Below, in pieces: positions 1 to 11,561 of a stretch of DNA of 64,000 nt. Within the stretch, counting starts at the first letter, position 1; each line of letters begins with the position of its first letter. Origin of the DNA: Prochilodus magdalenae (Eukaryota > Chordata > Actinopteri > Characiformes > Prochilodontidae); assembly GCA_024036415.1 (NCBI GenBank), contig JAMWET010004091.1:67001-131000 (forward strand), given 5' to 3'. The translations under genes and the position numbers were made by a program. The notes under the pieces are model-generated. The model was given only the letters and a program-made list of their open reading frames with translations. It was not told the origin of the DNA and did not search any database.

Positions 1-433
1 GTTCATGTGTCTCTGTGCATCATGGCAGCCGTACAGAGCAGCGGTGAAACGAGGAGTCCTTACTGAAGACATCACGTTTATTAGACATACGATTCATATC
101 AGACAGATTACAAACACACTACAGACAGAGTGACACAGAGAGAGAGAGAGAGAGAGAGGGAGAGAGGGAGGGAGTGCAAGTGTGGGCTACTTTAATTACT
201 CAGTAAAGTGGCTAAAATAAATTAAATAAATATCTCTACACACACGACTCAGACTAACCGTTCTCACACGCAGCTTTACAGGTACCGGACAGGAGGAGCA
301 TTCACACTCATCAGGGGAAACTCACTGCAGGTGCATCCCGGCAGGTGAAACAGTCCCAAACCTGGTGATACACCGTCAGAGACATAGCTACAACTCTCAG
401 AACTTCTGTACTGAAATGATATTTGCTAAAGTC

Positions 434-1015
434 TGACGTGCTGGTGTGAGTGGATCAGACACAGCAGTGCTGCTGTCCACTCACTGTCCACTCTATTAGA
501 CACTCCTACCTTGCTGCTCCACCTTGTAGATGGACAGTCAGAGACGATAGCTCATCTGCTGCTACACAGTGCAGTGTTGGTCATCCTCTAGTACTCAGTC
601 ATAAGTGGACAAAGGTCGCTGCCCACAGGACACTGCCCACAGAACGCTGCCCACAGAACGCTGCCCCACAGGACGCTGCCCCACAGGACGCTGCCCACAG
701 GATGCTGCCCACAGGACGCTGCCCACAGGACGCTGCAATCTGGACAGTTTTAGTTGGTGGACCATTCTCAACTCACCACCACCACCACGTCAGTGTCACT
801 GCAGTGCTGAGAATGATCCACCACCCACATCATAACTGCTCTGTGGTGGTCCTGTGGGGGTCCTGACCATTGAAGAACAGGGTAATACAGTACACAGAGA
901 AACAGATGGACTACAGTCTGGACCTGTACACCTACAGAGTGTCCTGTATGGTCAGTGGAGCTGATACAGTGGACAGAGAGGTGGTGTTGATGTTATGGCT
1001 GATGGGTGTCTAATC
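434..1015. mobile_element. palindromic teleost MITE-like repeat (family B), full-size copy
   Basis: The left arm (GATCAGACACAGCAGTGCTG) and the right arm (AGTGTCACTGCAGTGCTGAG) flank a centre with about eight 14-15-bp CACAGGACGCTGCCC-type tandem units (620-735). Related copies occur at 25510-25960, 35838-35956, 61325-61600 and 62050-62340. The proteins read across it are low-complexity by-products. Confidence 0.75.
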
Positions 1016-1261
1016 TTATAACGGACCAGGTTAAGGATGATGTCACTTGCCGACATACCGCAGTGTTTCTATTGCTCTGTGAGATTATTACTCTGGAATT
1101 ACAGCAGCAGGCTTCAAATGCTTTGGGCTAAAACGCAGAGCTGAGATCAGCCGAGTTAAAGGTCTGTGGTCCTGACTGGTGCTGGAAGACTCATCATCGT
1201 GATCACGGCAAAGCACTTGTGGCAGTTTGACTAGACAAGCACCTCCCATAGCAAAACAGCT

Positions 1262-1440
1262 TAAAGGGCAACTCCATCCAATTATCAAAAATCTGCATAA
1301 TTAAACAATAATCAATAAATTACAGTTATTAAATCAATAATTAATCAAACAGAGTTTTTCAGAGTGGGTTTGGTGTGAAACGCTGAGTCAGAGCTGTTAA
1401 CAGTGGTGGTGAAGGTAACCAGACGTTAGGAGATGTCTGA
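1262..1440 (+). mobile_element. left-end fragment of interspersed foldback family A
   Basis: It starts TTAAAGGGCAACTCCATCC and contains the family block GAGTGGGTTTGGTGTGAAA followed by AGTGGTGGTGAAGGTAACCA. Other members lie at 5650-6720, 8619-9012, 17858-17957, 22560-23010, 29085-29340 and 46825-47036. Confidence 0.65.
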
Positions 1441-1621
1441 GACCCTGTTTATGCCCCCAAAATCCATTCATAGTGCAGAGGGGGCGCCGTCGGAGACAGT
1501 GCTGTGACACTGAGGGAATAATTAGGAATCATTTGAGGAAAACAGAAATAATAGCACAGGTAAATCCTTTGTAGTGAGGCTAGGATACAGGTTGGGAGAT
1601 TCCAGGATGAACAGAGGCTAG

Positions 1622-1862
1622 GATGTCAGAGTGGGAGATCATCCTGAGAGGTCAGGAACCAGCCCGGTGAGCGGAGAGTGGCCAGTTCGATTTCCTGAAC
1701 CGCCAGTAGTGACTAAAGTGGCTAACGGCACCATGGATAGGGCTGGCACTGCTCTGGGCAAGTGTGCTCACTGCCCCCTAGTGTGTGGGTGTTTCACTGC
1801 AGGGATGGGTTAAATGCAGAAGACAAATTCCTCTGTATGTAAACACAAAGGGCAAATTTTGT
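1622..1862 (+). repeat. tRNA-derived SINE-like copy
   Basis: A B-box-like GTTCGATTTCC (about 1686) is followed by a body with GCCACTGCTC-type and GTGTGCTCACTGCCCCCTAG blocks and the tail GGATGGGTTAAATGCAGA. A second copy lies at 45750-45970. The A box is decayed. Confidence 0.65.
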
Positions 1863-1895
1863 TTTTCAGAAAAAACCTGAAACACGTTTACCATA

Positions 1896-2219
1896 CCGAA
1901 ACACTTTTACACAGTGGCAATTCTGAGGGAAGGGCGGGTCTAACACACAGGAAGTGCTTGCCACTGACCCTTGTCAATCAAACTGTTTTGAAGTCAGAGT
2001 GGAACAGGCGTCTAAACTGCTTAGAGCTGGAGAGTGGGCTGTAACGCTAGCTGTAGTGGAGAACCAGCTAGCTAGCTTAAACCGGCTGAGAGCTTTTACA
2101 GCCCACGTGGTTTAGAGTCAAAACTCCGCCCACTCTACCACCACAAACAGTTTGACTGACTTCCTGGGTGTTAGACCCGCCCTCTCCTCAGAATTCCCAG
2201 TCTGTAAAAGTGTTTCACG
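1896..2219. mobile_element. palindromic MITE with about 60-bp inverted arms
   Basis: The left arm near 1897-1956 (AAACACTTTTACACAGTGG, GGGCGGGTCTAACAC) is the reverse complement, with few mismatches, of the right arm near 2158-2218 (GTGTTAGACCCGCCC, TGTAAAAGTGTTTC). The centre has no coding content. Confidence 0.75.
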
Positions 2220-3400
2220 TCTTGTTTATTTGTTTTTACTTTTTAATTTTGTTTCCTGAAATATTAATGTTTTGCATTTCTCAGCCGCAGACTCAGTATT
2301 CTCTACTCAGAGGATAATTCACCACATGGCTTTCAATATACGTACATATGTAAACCACCGGGAAGGATGTCGGTTAACCAAACCCAGTGTGGAAATGTAT
2401 AGAGGAGCAGGAGGTGCATTACATCACTTCCTGAACACGGTATACATATGGAGGCTCTGTATCCTGTAACTGAATTCAATCTGCCCGGGAGAACGCTCTT
2501 CAGGAGCGTCGTGTTTTGATGCCTGGCTTGGTCAATCAAGAGTCACGAAGCCCCAGCAGAAAATGTACTTATAGATTTTCCACTACCTTATATCAAACCA
2601 TATAATCTCAGGAGACACATGTGGGTCCACTGGTGGTTTAGATTTACAAGGAGAACCCTGGTTCCCATCACCAGCACCACCACTGTGCCCATCTCACACC
2701 AGACCCGCTCCGTTCTGACCCCGAGCTTTACAGTCCTGTCTAAAATGTCCCTCTGTTGTAGGGAGAGACAGGGAAGACCGGACCGGCCTGTTAGGCTCCG
2801 GCAGTAAATCCTGGAATGCGAGCGTTCATTAGGAAGGTGTGTTTACCTGGCTGTATATCGGGATCATTAAGAGGAGGTCTTGTTGGGACAGAGACCGATC
2901 GATGCTTCAGTCCTGCTCCATTCAAACCCAAGCCATTAGAGCGCTATACAGCCGTGAGCCAACGTTTGGGCGCCCCGGGTCCAACCCCGTCACATCCCGC
3001 TGATCTTCTCAGGAATAAAGCGTGAACACACAGAACGGAAGTGATGGGCTGTTTACACATGACCCTTAATGTTCCAACAGAGAGGATGTGCAGAACCACC
3101 ACAGTACGAGATCAGCAGTATAAAGGGCTTATGAAGGGTTTAAATCAGCCTATTAATGGTTATTAATAATATATATAATTATTATTTACTTATATTCCTA
3201 ACAATGACAGTTATTATTATAATGTTTATGCATTTATATGTAAATAAATAAAACACAGTTCCTAATTAATAATAATTAATAATAGTTATTGTTATTATTG
3301 AAAATGAATTCAATAATTATATATATATATATATATATTGTTTATTTATTTATTAATATTTTGTTATTTATTTATTTTTAATATAATATTACTATAATAG
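2220..3400. other. non-coding stretch, AT-rich at its right end
   Basis: I see no gene or clear repeat in 2220-3060. From 3160 to 3400 the sequence is A/T-rich, with TTATTA runs and an (AT)n run at 3319-3340. Confidence 0.5.
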
Positions 3401-3413
3401 ATTATAGATTATC

Positions 3414-3419
3414 TTTATT
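3414..3419 (-). terminator. candidate nkiras1 poly(A) signal AATAAA
   Basis: TTTATT on the plus strand at 3414-3419 is AATAAA on the minus strand, about 615 nt downstream of the nkiras1 stop. It is the first canonical hexamer I see on that strand. A repeat copy lies between it and the stop, so the assignment is weak. Confidence 0.3.
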
Positions 3420-3800
3420 GAGCCCTGTGAGCGACATTCGCCTGTGATCACATGGAAGTCACCAGAGCTTCGTCTCCACTGGCTGGTCTCCTGTCCCTCC
3501 TCCCGGAATGACCCCAATAGAGCCACCAGCATCTGGAACTGATGGTGACCCCTGTCCCTCACTCTAACAGAGAACCTATGAGAAGGTTCTGACTCCACAC
3601 CACTGCCTCCTGGATTCATCAGAAGGGTCATATGATCTCATTGGCTCTGTCCTCTGTGTGAACCCGAGGAGGATGGGTTCCCCCCTTGAGCCTGGTTCCT
3701 CTCGAGGGTTCTCCCTCTTACTCTAAGGGAGGTTTTCCCTCTGGCTTGCTCACGGGACGCTCTGACCCAGAATCCCTTCCTCAAGTCTACACATGGACTC
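3420..3800 (+). repeat. interspersed repeat with TGGTTCCTCTCGAGGGTTCT motif
   Basis: The block GAGCCTGGTTCCTCTCGAGG and the following GGGAGGTTTTCCCTC, GGCTTGCTCA are a sequence commonly repeated in fish genomes, by recall. No coding capacity is apparent. Confidence 0.5.
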
Positions 3801-4033
3801 GTCTGTTTCTCTTTTCCTTCCATAAACTTCTTACTTATTTTTTTTTTTTCATTTTTGATATTAATAACCATTAGCAGTCATTCAACACTTCCTCAGCTAG
3901 CCCAATTCTGAAGTGCTCACTCAACAGGGACCGGGGCGCTCAAACATTTGCTCACAGCTGTTTTCATAACTATCATAAGTAAGTGTAGGTGTGCATGGTC
4001 AGCATGGTCCTCCCGGGGGGGGCTCCAGCTGGG

Positions 4034-4276
4034 TTAGATGTCGTTGGAGGGGGTGCCCTTGCTCTTGCGGCCGGGCAGAGGGAAGGCAGACTTGCTCTGA
4101 GGCTGGGTGAGGCGGCTGGTGAGGGTGGTGAAGGGCTCGATGAGGGAGCTGCGCTCCGCGACGCTCACCTCCCACAGCTTCACCTTCTCCCCGCGGGCCC
4201 ACTGCTGAGCCACCTCCGGCTCCACCTGACGACGTTCTCGCAGATCAGACTTGTTACCCAGCACGATCACCATCAC
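4034..4276 (-). CDS. nkiras1: nkiras1 last coding exon and stop
   Basis: The acceptor ATCCAG ends at 4277. The exon opens GTG ATG GTG ATC (VMVI), continues through the GNKSD specificity motif and the family-typical FPLPGRK tail, and stops at TAA (4036-4034). The length is 80 codons plus stop. Residues after the globular domain ([10 protein letters not shown]) differ from human, as expected for the variable end. Confidence 0.95.
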   Translation of the reverse strand: MMVIVLGNKSDLRERRQVEPEVAQQWARGEKVKLWEVSVAERSSLIEPFTTLTSRLTQPQSKSAFPLPGRKSKGTPSNDI

Positions 4277-7200
4277 CTGGATGCGGAAGAGTCACAGTGT
4301 GTATTGGTATTCATATCTCCCGGTACAGTATGTGCAGAGTTTGAGGTTAAAGGGGACTCGGTAGGTGCGGTACACTCAGCATCAAAAGAACAGCTGCACA
4401 AATATCTGCACCCAGAAGAAGTCAACCTACAGGAATGAAACTCTGTGGGTAGGTCTGACATCGTGAGAAATGGAAGGGCAGGTCTTATCTCTGTACCTGA
4501 CTGACCCAACAGCCACCATTACAGACCCCCAGCGAGCAGTGGTGTCCTCCATGAGTCATCCTGTTAGTGCAGCACCATCGGCAGACCCAAAAGTGTCACA
4601 TGCACACAGACCGTTACCACTACTGTCCTTAACACCACGTCACCGTCACCAAAGACTGCAGTGGTGTCGTACCAGACTGTCATGGAGTGACTCAGAATGG
4701 CAGCGGGTCATCTTCAGTGACGAGTCCCGCTTTAGTCTTGGTGGAGACGCCCAACGAATCCGTGTGTGAAGGCACCGTGGTCAGCACCGAGATGAACGGT
4801 CTGTGGTCACACGTCCAGAAGGCCTGGTGTCCCTCCACCTCCACCCCTACCGCACCATCTGCAGGAACTGTGTGAGGATGTTCAAGCTCCATGGGATGGA
4901 TTATCACAGGACACCATTAGGAACCTCTACAGCTCCATACCGAGACGTCTGGCGTGTTGGGTTAGCGAACACGGCGGCCCGACGCCATACTGAGAGACAG
5001 ACTTCTGTATGTGTAGCTCAATAAATATTGATCATATCAGTCTAAATTTATCATCAGTTATTGATCCTGGTCACCTTTATCTTCCTTCCCAACACCACCG
5101 CACTCCCACACCTCCTTCTGGGTGCAGCTGTTCTGCTGATGATGAGTGTATAAACAGTCATTCATATCTACGACCCCATAAATGTAATAAAATGTGTTGT
5201 AAAGGTTAAAACTACTGTAGAACAGCGTGTTAGACACGAGGCACTGTATTCACATGACGTTCCGTGTGGGAGCTTTTGGAGATCTGGTTCTGTTCACCAC
5301 TGTAAACCATTCTGGTTCCGAATAGGCCTCGGAATGTCACAGGTTTTCACCATTCTCTCCGTTACCTCTTTTTTGTCTCTGGATTTGTCTATTTCCTTCT
5401 TCAGCAGGTCGACTCTCTTGAAGGACTCCAGGTTGTCCACGCTGTAAACCAGCACGAATCCATCAGCCACGGAGAAGTAGTGTTTAGGAAGGTCCTGGCC
5501 GTCTCGGAGCCCCCTTGTGTCGTATAACCGTAACTGCTCCCTCACGCCGCGGTCCGTCTCCACGGAGGCAACATAAATATCTTCCTGGGTTTCATTCGAT
5601 TCTGCACCTGAACCAGAGACGCAGCGGATTACAGGGGACGTCACAGATGTCCTGGATAATTCAGAGTTTGAACTGTAAACATTCCGAGTCATTCCGAGTG
5701 GGTTTGGTGTGAATCACTCTGTTCTAGAGTCAGACCTGTTCCCAGTGGTGGTGAAGGTAACCAGACGTCCCCATCTAAAAGCGTTCTCACGGAAAGTTGG
5801 TTATGAGGTGGTTATGAATACGCTGCCTGATGTCTGGTGATCGATGTTCTATGGTTCTTCAAGAGTTCTATAGTAAATGGAATAGTTCCATTTAGAACCA
5901 CAAGTTTATATGGTTCCTGAGACTGGTGGAGAACATGTTGTACGTGGTTCTATACAGAACCAAAAAGGGTTGTTGGTACAAGCTTGAAAATTTGGTGCGA
6001 CATAGAACCATATGTTCTGTATGTGTATATAGAACCAACCTCATCTCAAGAACCATTTTACTATGCAAACATGTGGTTCTTTGAGAGCCGTCTGCTAAAG
6101 AACCCTTAAAGAACCATCTGTGTAGTTTTGACCTTGAATGTACTAACCCGTTCATGGTGGAGGGATACTTACTGCAGGGCGCTGTGAGGCTATGTAGTTC
6201 AGATGTACAGTGTTGGTGATGGGAACCAGGTTTCTCCATGTCTAGAACCCACATATAGACACTGTATTGACATATCTAATCCACCAGTGAACCTACACGT
6301 GTCTTCTGAGTGTGTATGGAATGTTGATGATGAAAATCTGGAAAACCTGGAAATACTAAGTTCCTTTGGGGGACTATTTGACCTCACAGCGCCCTGCAGC
6401 ATGTATCCCTCCATCATGAATGGAGTTTAAGGCTGAGATCTTCTCCACACTATCATAAGCAGCGTCTCAGACATCAGGCAGCGTATTCAGAACCACCTCC
6501 TGTAGGAACTTCCTGTGAGGGAGCTTTTAGAGGGGGGCGTCTGGTTACCTTCACCACCACTGTGAAAGGGTCTGAGTGTAAGGTTCTCTGTGGGAGAACT
6601 TATCTGGACTGTACAGCAAGACTGAAACTGAAACCACCTTAAATACTGCTCTGTAACTAACACAGAGCATTTCACACCAAACCACTGCCGGTTTACTCTG
6701 CAGTGACCAAATTACACCATTACTACTTTCAGTACTCAGATGATATATGAGCTTTCCTCAATACATACACATGATAACATATTAATCCAACATATGATAG
6801 AGTAACTGGTATGTGACATGCTTATAATATATATGCAGTATATATTATATATATATATAGACAGTTGAGTCACATTATTATGACCACTTCCTACTTTCAA
6901 CACCAGCAGTGCATAGCTCATGAAGGAAGTCACGTGTTGTGGGTTGGCTTGGTGGTAGGGTGGCCACACGTCCGGTTTTAGGTTGGACAGTCTGGTGTTT
7001 CAGCCACCTGGAGGGACGCCCTCTTGTCGGATGAACTATTTAAAATGATCACTCACAAACAATATTACATGTGCCATTGGCTCACGTCCTTGTCAAAAGA
7101 CATGTCTTGCATTACCTTTGTTTACCGAGGTCATGTGACGTGGCTCTGGTAACCGCAGGTCACCCATTCCCCCTCGTTAGGTGAGTAAAGCCTCACGTAT

Positions 7201-8415
7201 GTGTTATATGGGGGAGGTTATGATGCTAATTCTGTTATAGTATCGTGACCGACCCCTCCACCCCTTATGATGTCCTCCTTTCTGGGGTTAGGAAAGTGGC
7301 CACCCTACCTGGTGGGTATATAAGGTGGGTAACAGGCCGTCTGCAAGCACATCCCTGATAGCTGATTGTCTTTCCTGGAGGGGGCAGAAAAGATCTTCCA
7401 GCAAGACAGTGGCTGTATTCAAAATAACAAACCACACTACATGCTACTCACATACTAGATCTACACAGTAGTATGTAGTATGTGACCAAACTGTAAATCT
7501 GTAGTGTACTGGAATACCTGGATGGTGTTCTACTCCAGTCAGATGTTCTAGTGTACAGGTGGAGCTATCTTCATGGTGTACTGGAGATACCCTGATGGTG
7601 TTCTACTCCAGTCAGAGGTTCTAGTGTACAGGTGGAGCTATCTTCATGGTGTACTGGTGATACCCGGATGGTGTTCTGCTCGGTGTGTGTTTATCAGAAT
7701 GAGCCTCAGAAAGTTAAATATACAGGTCTGAAGATTAATAAAAGATGAACTCCTTTAGAGGATCAGTTTTAGAGTGAAGTAGCCGAGGGGAGCTAACAGC
7801 TAGGCTAACCGTATCTCAGGTGAACTGAGCAGCGTTAGCAGCAGCTAGCTCTAAACAGTGGATACAGTAATAACAGCTCTGAGGTAAATGTGAAGTAACT
7901 GGTCATGTGACTGTATTAGTATACTACACTGTAGGCCAGAACTTGGTACTGTACTGTATACCACACACAGGGGGCGTGCACAGTGTGCAGTACATACTAC
8001 TGTATTATCAGTGTGCAGTATAGTAGTGGGCCATTTCGAAAACAGCTAATGCAGCATGTCACATGACTAGAATGTCCGACACTGGTTGGATAAGCTCTAT
8101 GGGTCCTCCGCCACACGCCACAGCTGTGGGATGCTAGCACTCAGCATGGCTCTAGATGATTACCTACCAGCACCTGACTGAGTCACTCCAAGCCCGGCTA
8201 GCTGCTGTCCGTGCTGCACACGGTGGTCACTCTGGATATTTTTGTCAGTGGTCATAATAATGTGACCTGATTGTGTATATAGCTGATGGTATGTTTAGAG
8301 AGATGGAGGCTGTGAACTGACCCACGTTGTGGTTGCCGTACAGCAGCTGTTCAAGAATGGCTGTTTTACCGACAGAGGCCAAGCCACAGATCACAACCTT
8401 ACAGCCCTTCCCCAT
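4034..8415 (-). CDS. nkiras1: nkiras1, kappaB-Ras1 small GTPase, three coding exons (complete)
   Basis: Joined minus-strand exons 8415-8322, 5607-5366 and 4276-4034 give 94+242+243 nt, a 192-aa protein, the same length as human NKIRAS1. The P-loop is GLASVGKT at residues 11-18, the switch II equivalent reads DTRGL (61-65) where classical Ras has DTAGQ, and the guanine-specificity motif is NKSD (120-123). The tail is rich in K, S and P and has no CAAX box. The family is Ras-like, is thought to be largely GTP-bound because of its altered switch residues, and binds the PEST region of IkappaB proteins to slow their degradation and restrain NF-kappaB. That is family knowledge, not read from this DNA. 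All introns are GT-AG and frame is kept. The gene diverges from rpl15, as in other vertebrates. NKIRAS2 is the only close alternative; the linkage to rpl15 and nr1d2 argues for nkiras1. Confidence 0.95.
4371..5150 (+). mobile_element. Tc1/mariner mini-element, copy 1 (nkiras1 intron 2)
   Basis: The element is about 780 bp, flanked by TA. Its terminal inverted repeats contain AAAGAACAGCTGCAC on the left and GTGCAGCTGTTCTGCTGATG on the right. Inside, a transposase remnant reads VIFSDESRF, the second catalytic-Asp motif of Tc1 transposases, followed by a C-terminal remnant. Most of the transposase is missing or frameshifted, so it is non-autonomous. Confidence 0.85.
5366..5607 (-). CDS. nkiras1: nkiras1 second coding exon
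   Basis: The exon is bounded by an acceptor TTCAG at 5612-5608 and a GTAACG donor starting at 5365. Its 242 nt complete the split glycine codon and end after KKE. It encodes the effector/switch region, including [13 protein letters not shown] and DTRGL, and the stretch [18 protein letters not shown]. The alignment with human NKIRAS1 needs no gap. Confidence 0.95.
5650..6720. mobile_element. foldback element of family A (nkiras1 intron 1)
   Basis: Left part 5690-5830 (GGTGGTGAAGGTAACCAGAC, ATACGCTGCCTGATGTCTGG) is the inverted copy of right part 6455-6570 (CAGACATCAGGCAGCGTATT, GTCTGGTTACCTTCACCACC), so about 115-130 nt can fold back. The middle holds the CTGGAAAACCTGGAAATACT and ACCTCACAGCGCCCTGCAGC blocks common to the family. 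Confidence 0.75.
6956..7307. mobile_element. hAT-like MITE nested in the 6855-8280 element
   Basis: The termini TAGGGTGGCCAC and GTGGCCACCCTA are perfect 12-bp inverted repeats. The flanking octamers CTTGGTGG and CCTGGTGG match at seven of eight bases, as expected for an 8-bp hAT target duplication. A related body lies at 56990-57360. Confidence 0.75.
7509..7681 (+). repeat. about 73-bp tandem repeat, 2.4 copies
   Basis: The block TGGTGTTCTACTCCAGTCAG followed by TTCTAGTGTACAGGTGGAGC repeats with few changes. Confidence 0.8.
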
Positions 8416-8438
8416 ACTCGGCCTCCCGTGCAAAGCCC
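8322..8438 (-). CDS. nkiras1: nkiras1 first coding exon (ATG 8415-8413)
   Basis: On the minus strand a pyrimidine-rich acceptor ending TTTTGCAG precedes 8438, followed by 23 nt of 5' UTR, the ATG at 8415, and the P-loop coding sequence. The exon ends AACGTGG at 8322 just before a GTCAGT donor. The coding part is 94 nt (31 codons plus one base). The start was chosen because human NKIRAS1 begins with the same MGKGCK sequence. The open frame upstream of this ATG belongs to intron. Confidence 0.93.
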
Positions 8439-8618
8439 CTGCAAAAGACAGTATCGTAACGTGGTGCGGGACTCGGGCCAAGCTGGAACTCACGTCACTT
8501 CACCCCTGTTTGGCCGTCGCTTCACTGGAATGCAACCAAAACAGTGAAACACAATGAACACATGACACCAGAGTTAAACAGCAACAGGCAGGAAATAAAA
8601 AATAAAGAGTGTGTTGTT

Positions 8619-9012
8619 TAAAAGGGGAATACCACCCTATTATCAAAATTCAGAGTGGGTGTGGTGTGGAACACTATTCTAAATAGTCAGGACTGTTCAC
8701 AGTGGTGGTGAAGGTAACCAGACGTCCCCCTTTTTAAAAGCCCCCTTACTGAAAGTCACCACTGTAAAGAACATCTGAACCTTTTAGGCGTTTTGGTTCT
8801 TTATGAGCTGTTCTGTATAGAACCATATCTACAACACATAGATGTTTTATTTATTATCTAGACCACCAGTAAACCTACACGTTTTTTTTTTTTGTTTTGT
8901 TTTGTTTTGTTTTTTTAATGGGATGTTGATGATGGGGAAAAATCTGGAAAACCTGGAAATGTGGGATTTTTTTTTTGCCGCACAGCAACCTGCAGAATCT
9001 ATCCCTCCACAT
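8619..9012 (+). mobile_element. family A copy upstream of the nkiras1 start exon
   Basis: It starts TTTAAAAGGGGAATACCACC, contains GTGGTGGTGAAGGTAACCAG and TCTGGAAAACCTGGAAATG, and is interrupted by T-rich runs at 8881-8916. Confidence 0.65.
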
Positions 9013-9745
9013 GTATAGAGAGCAGCTATATCTTTAAAGGAACTGAGGTGGATTAGCAGTAGCAGTCTGTGAACTGCGGCCAGTGTATAAGAACAGCATT
9101 CACTATATAGTTATGAGATTTAATAGTGTGGTATACGGAAGGGATGGGTTGGGGGGCGAGGGTGTTGACCTCATTATAGTTAATATGGCATTAATCCAGC
9201 ATGTCATTGTAAAAGTGTAAATCCTCATACACTATTTTAATTAATGCAGGTTTCATTTATTTTGGCATATGCTCTGCATCTCACTAGGGATGAGTAATGC
9301 CAGCTGTGCATCAGTGAATCATGAATCCATCTAATAATTAAACAAACTATAACAGCAATAATAACAGAAAACATAGACATGTACAATCAGCAGCCAGCTC
9401 AGCTCACTAGCTACAGCAGCTACAGTGACATCTGAGATGAACTAATTAGCTATGCAGACTTACGGCCAAACGAGCCATTAAATAAATAACACTGTTAGCA
9501 ATAAATCCGATAAAACGCAAGTCTAAGTAACAGTACAGCTCACATCTGTAGCATCACATTAGCCAGGAGCTAAATCGGTTAGCAGCTAAAACGACCACCG
9601 CTAAAAGAGGTTTTATCACAAACACACAAACAACTCGGGCAGCTGCCGTCCATTAACACCATGATAAAAATCAAACACAGCTCTTTTCACAACTACACAA
9701 ACTACTTTATGGGTAATTCAGAGTAATTATGATTTAAAGACTTAC
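9013..9745. other. intron between nkiras1 non-coding exon and coding exon 1, no further feature
   Basis: The sequence is A/T-rich and single-copy looking, with no exon-like frame. The only structure I see is scattered GCTAGC/AGCAGCTA motifs. Confidence 0.4.
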
Positions 9746-9860
9746 TGTGATGCTCTTATTTTAGATTCGCGCATCAACGGGACTTTTATCTACGAAGCAT
9801 TCCACATCCGGGTCATATTCACATCCGCGTCATGGAAGTTCGTCCGTCAGATACGGGAAA
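9746..9860 (-). promoter_or_regulatory. nkiras1: probable nkiras1 non-coding exon 1 and promoter
   Basis: On the minus strand a GTAAGT donor follows CATCACA at 9746, upstream of the acceptor of the first coding exon. The preceding sequence contains an ETS-like CCGGATGT on the minus strand (plus-strand ACATCCGG near 9804-9811) and CpG-containing TGACGCGG, typical of a TATA-less promoter. The transcription start is not determined. The donor is the strongest piece of evidence. Confidence 0.5.
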
Positions 9861-9956
9861 AATCGTTTGTTTTTATTTTCGCTTCGCTTCTGCAGAATCT
9901 TTTTTTTAACATTTGCAATTGAAATAATTACTTATTGCTTATCTTTTAAGTGGTGG

Positions 9957-10066
9957 ACAACAACAACAACAACAACAACAACAATAATAATAATAATAAT
10001 AATAATAATAATTATTATTATTATTATTATTACTATTATTATTATTATTATTATTATTATTGTTTA

Positions 10067-10127
<61 letters not shown>

Positions 10128-10134
10128 GTGATGA
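9957..10134 (+). repeat. trinucleotide microsatellite (CAA)n(TAA)n(TTA)n
   Basis: About 178 bp of triplets: CAA, then AAT, then ATT with two interruptions. AAT followed by TTA makes a self-complementary hairpin possible. Proteins of pure N, Y or I read across it are artefacts. Confidence 0.97.
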
Positions 10135-11299
10135 TTATAAGCCACATAAAGTACAGTTTATATCATATATCGATTAGATCTTAAGCCAAAGAAGAATTTA
10201 CTGGACACGGTCTATATATAACCTTGTAGGAAAGCTCCCTGATTTTTATTAAGCATAAATACTTATGAAGAAACGCCCAAATCTTCTTACAATAAATAGC
10301 TTTAACAGAAACAATCTCGTTCTGGAATAAAACACAGATCTACAAATCATTTTTAGGACCAGTTTGAAACAATCTATCCTTACTGGTCTGTAATAAATGA
10401 GGGTATTAGTGAAGATTACTAGTTTACTAATTTACTAGTTTACTCGGATGATATATGTTTTGGTAGCTTTGCTGTCTAAAGGCCCTGATATGTAGTCTAT
10501 TGCCATATAGAGAGACTCTATATTAAAAGTACTCTAGATCTCAGAGCTCAGAGTTTTAGGAATATCAGTCAGTTAGGAGTACGAGTTATCAGAGAGCGAG
10601 AGATCTCTATAACAGTAAATACATGTACAATACTCTATTAAAACATGAAACTAATAATCAGATATAAACATCCAACATTCTTTAGAGTGGGGGACAGCTG
10701 TAGAGCTCATTTCTTGGTATTGGGGAAAGACTTCAAAATAAAAGTCTTCCATTCTTCAGTGTTGGTTGAGGTAGAAGTGCCATAAAATTTAATTTATAAA
10801 GAGATTTAACAGCCTACAGCTTTTTAAAGATGACTTTTACTACTATGTCTCCTCAATTCAATTTGTGTATCATTTAACCTGTTAAATTAATGAGCATATT
10901 CAGAAAAATAATATTTGGTATAAAAGATTTTAAGTGTTTTACAAGATTAAAAAAAAATATATAGTAGTTTGTTACTGTTTGTGAATGTGAACAATTTCAA
11001 ATAATTAAAATAATAACAATAATTTAAAAAAAAAACTTTGTGCCTTCCTTACAGAAAAGGTAAAAACTTCCCCAAAATATTTAATTTTCTCCTCCATTTT
11101 GACTTCTACTATATTAAAACAGTGACTTGTGTAGTCATGACTTATTATCCTTTAGGAAATGTGTACTCCTCTGAAAGGGTTTAGAATTAATAAATCAGTT
11201 AAGAATAGGCTAACATCAGCAGCTAACTGTTTTAACAAACATAAACATTATCTACATGTTCAGAGAACAAGCACAAAAAAAGCCAAACATCTATATAAA
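10135..11299. other. AT-rich intergenic DNA between nkiras1 and rpl15, no gene seen
   Basis: No exon, RNA gene or dated repeat could be recognised. Short frames here lack any family resemblance. Confidence 0.4.
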
Positions 11300-11303
11300 T
11301 GAT

Positions 11304-11306
<3 letters not shown>

Positions 11307-11399
<93 letters not shown>

Positions 11400-11561
11400 A
11401 GAGAGAGAGAGAGAAAGAAGAAGAAGGAGAAGAAGAAGGAGAGAGAGAGAGAGAGAGAAAGAAGAAGAAGAAGAAGAAGAAGGAGGGAGAGAGAGAGAGA
11501 AAGAAGAAGAAGAAGAAGGAGGGAGAGAGAGAGAGAAAGAAGAAGAAGAAGAAGAAGAAGA

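Larger units (their letters stand above)
6855..8280. mobile_element. TIR transposon remnant with nested insertions (nkiras1 intron 1)
   Basis: The outer inverted repeats are TCACATTATTATGACCACT at 6870-6888 and its reverse complement AGTGGTCATAATAATGTGA at 8247-8265, flanked by TATA. Two younger elements lie inside: 6956-7307, and a second one around 7405-8045. No intact transposase frame is present. It ends about 40 nt from the nkiras1 donor at 8321. Confidence 0.75.

Noticed and set aside
450..866. 138-aa open frame rich in PQDAAP repeats
   Set aside because: It lies wholly in a palindromic interspersed repeat; its regularity comes from a 14-15-bp tandem unit, and the same DNA recurs at four other places.
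9867..10184. Poly-Asn, poly-Tyr and poly-Ile proteins
   Set aside because: Translation of a trinucleotide microsatellite in three frames.
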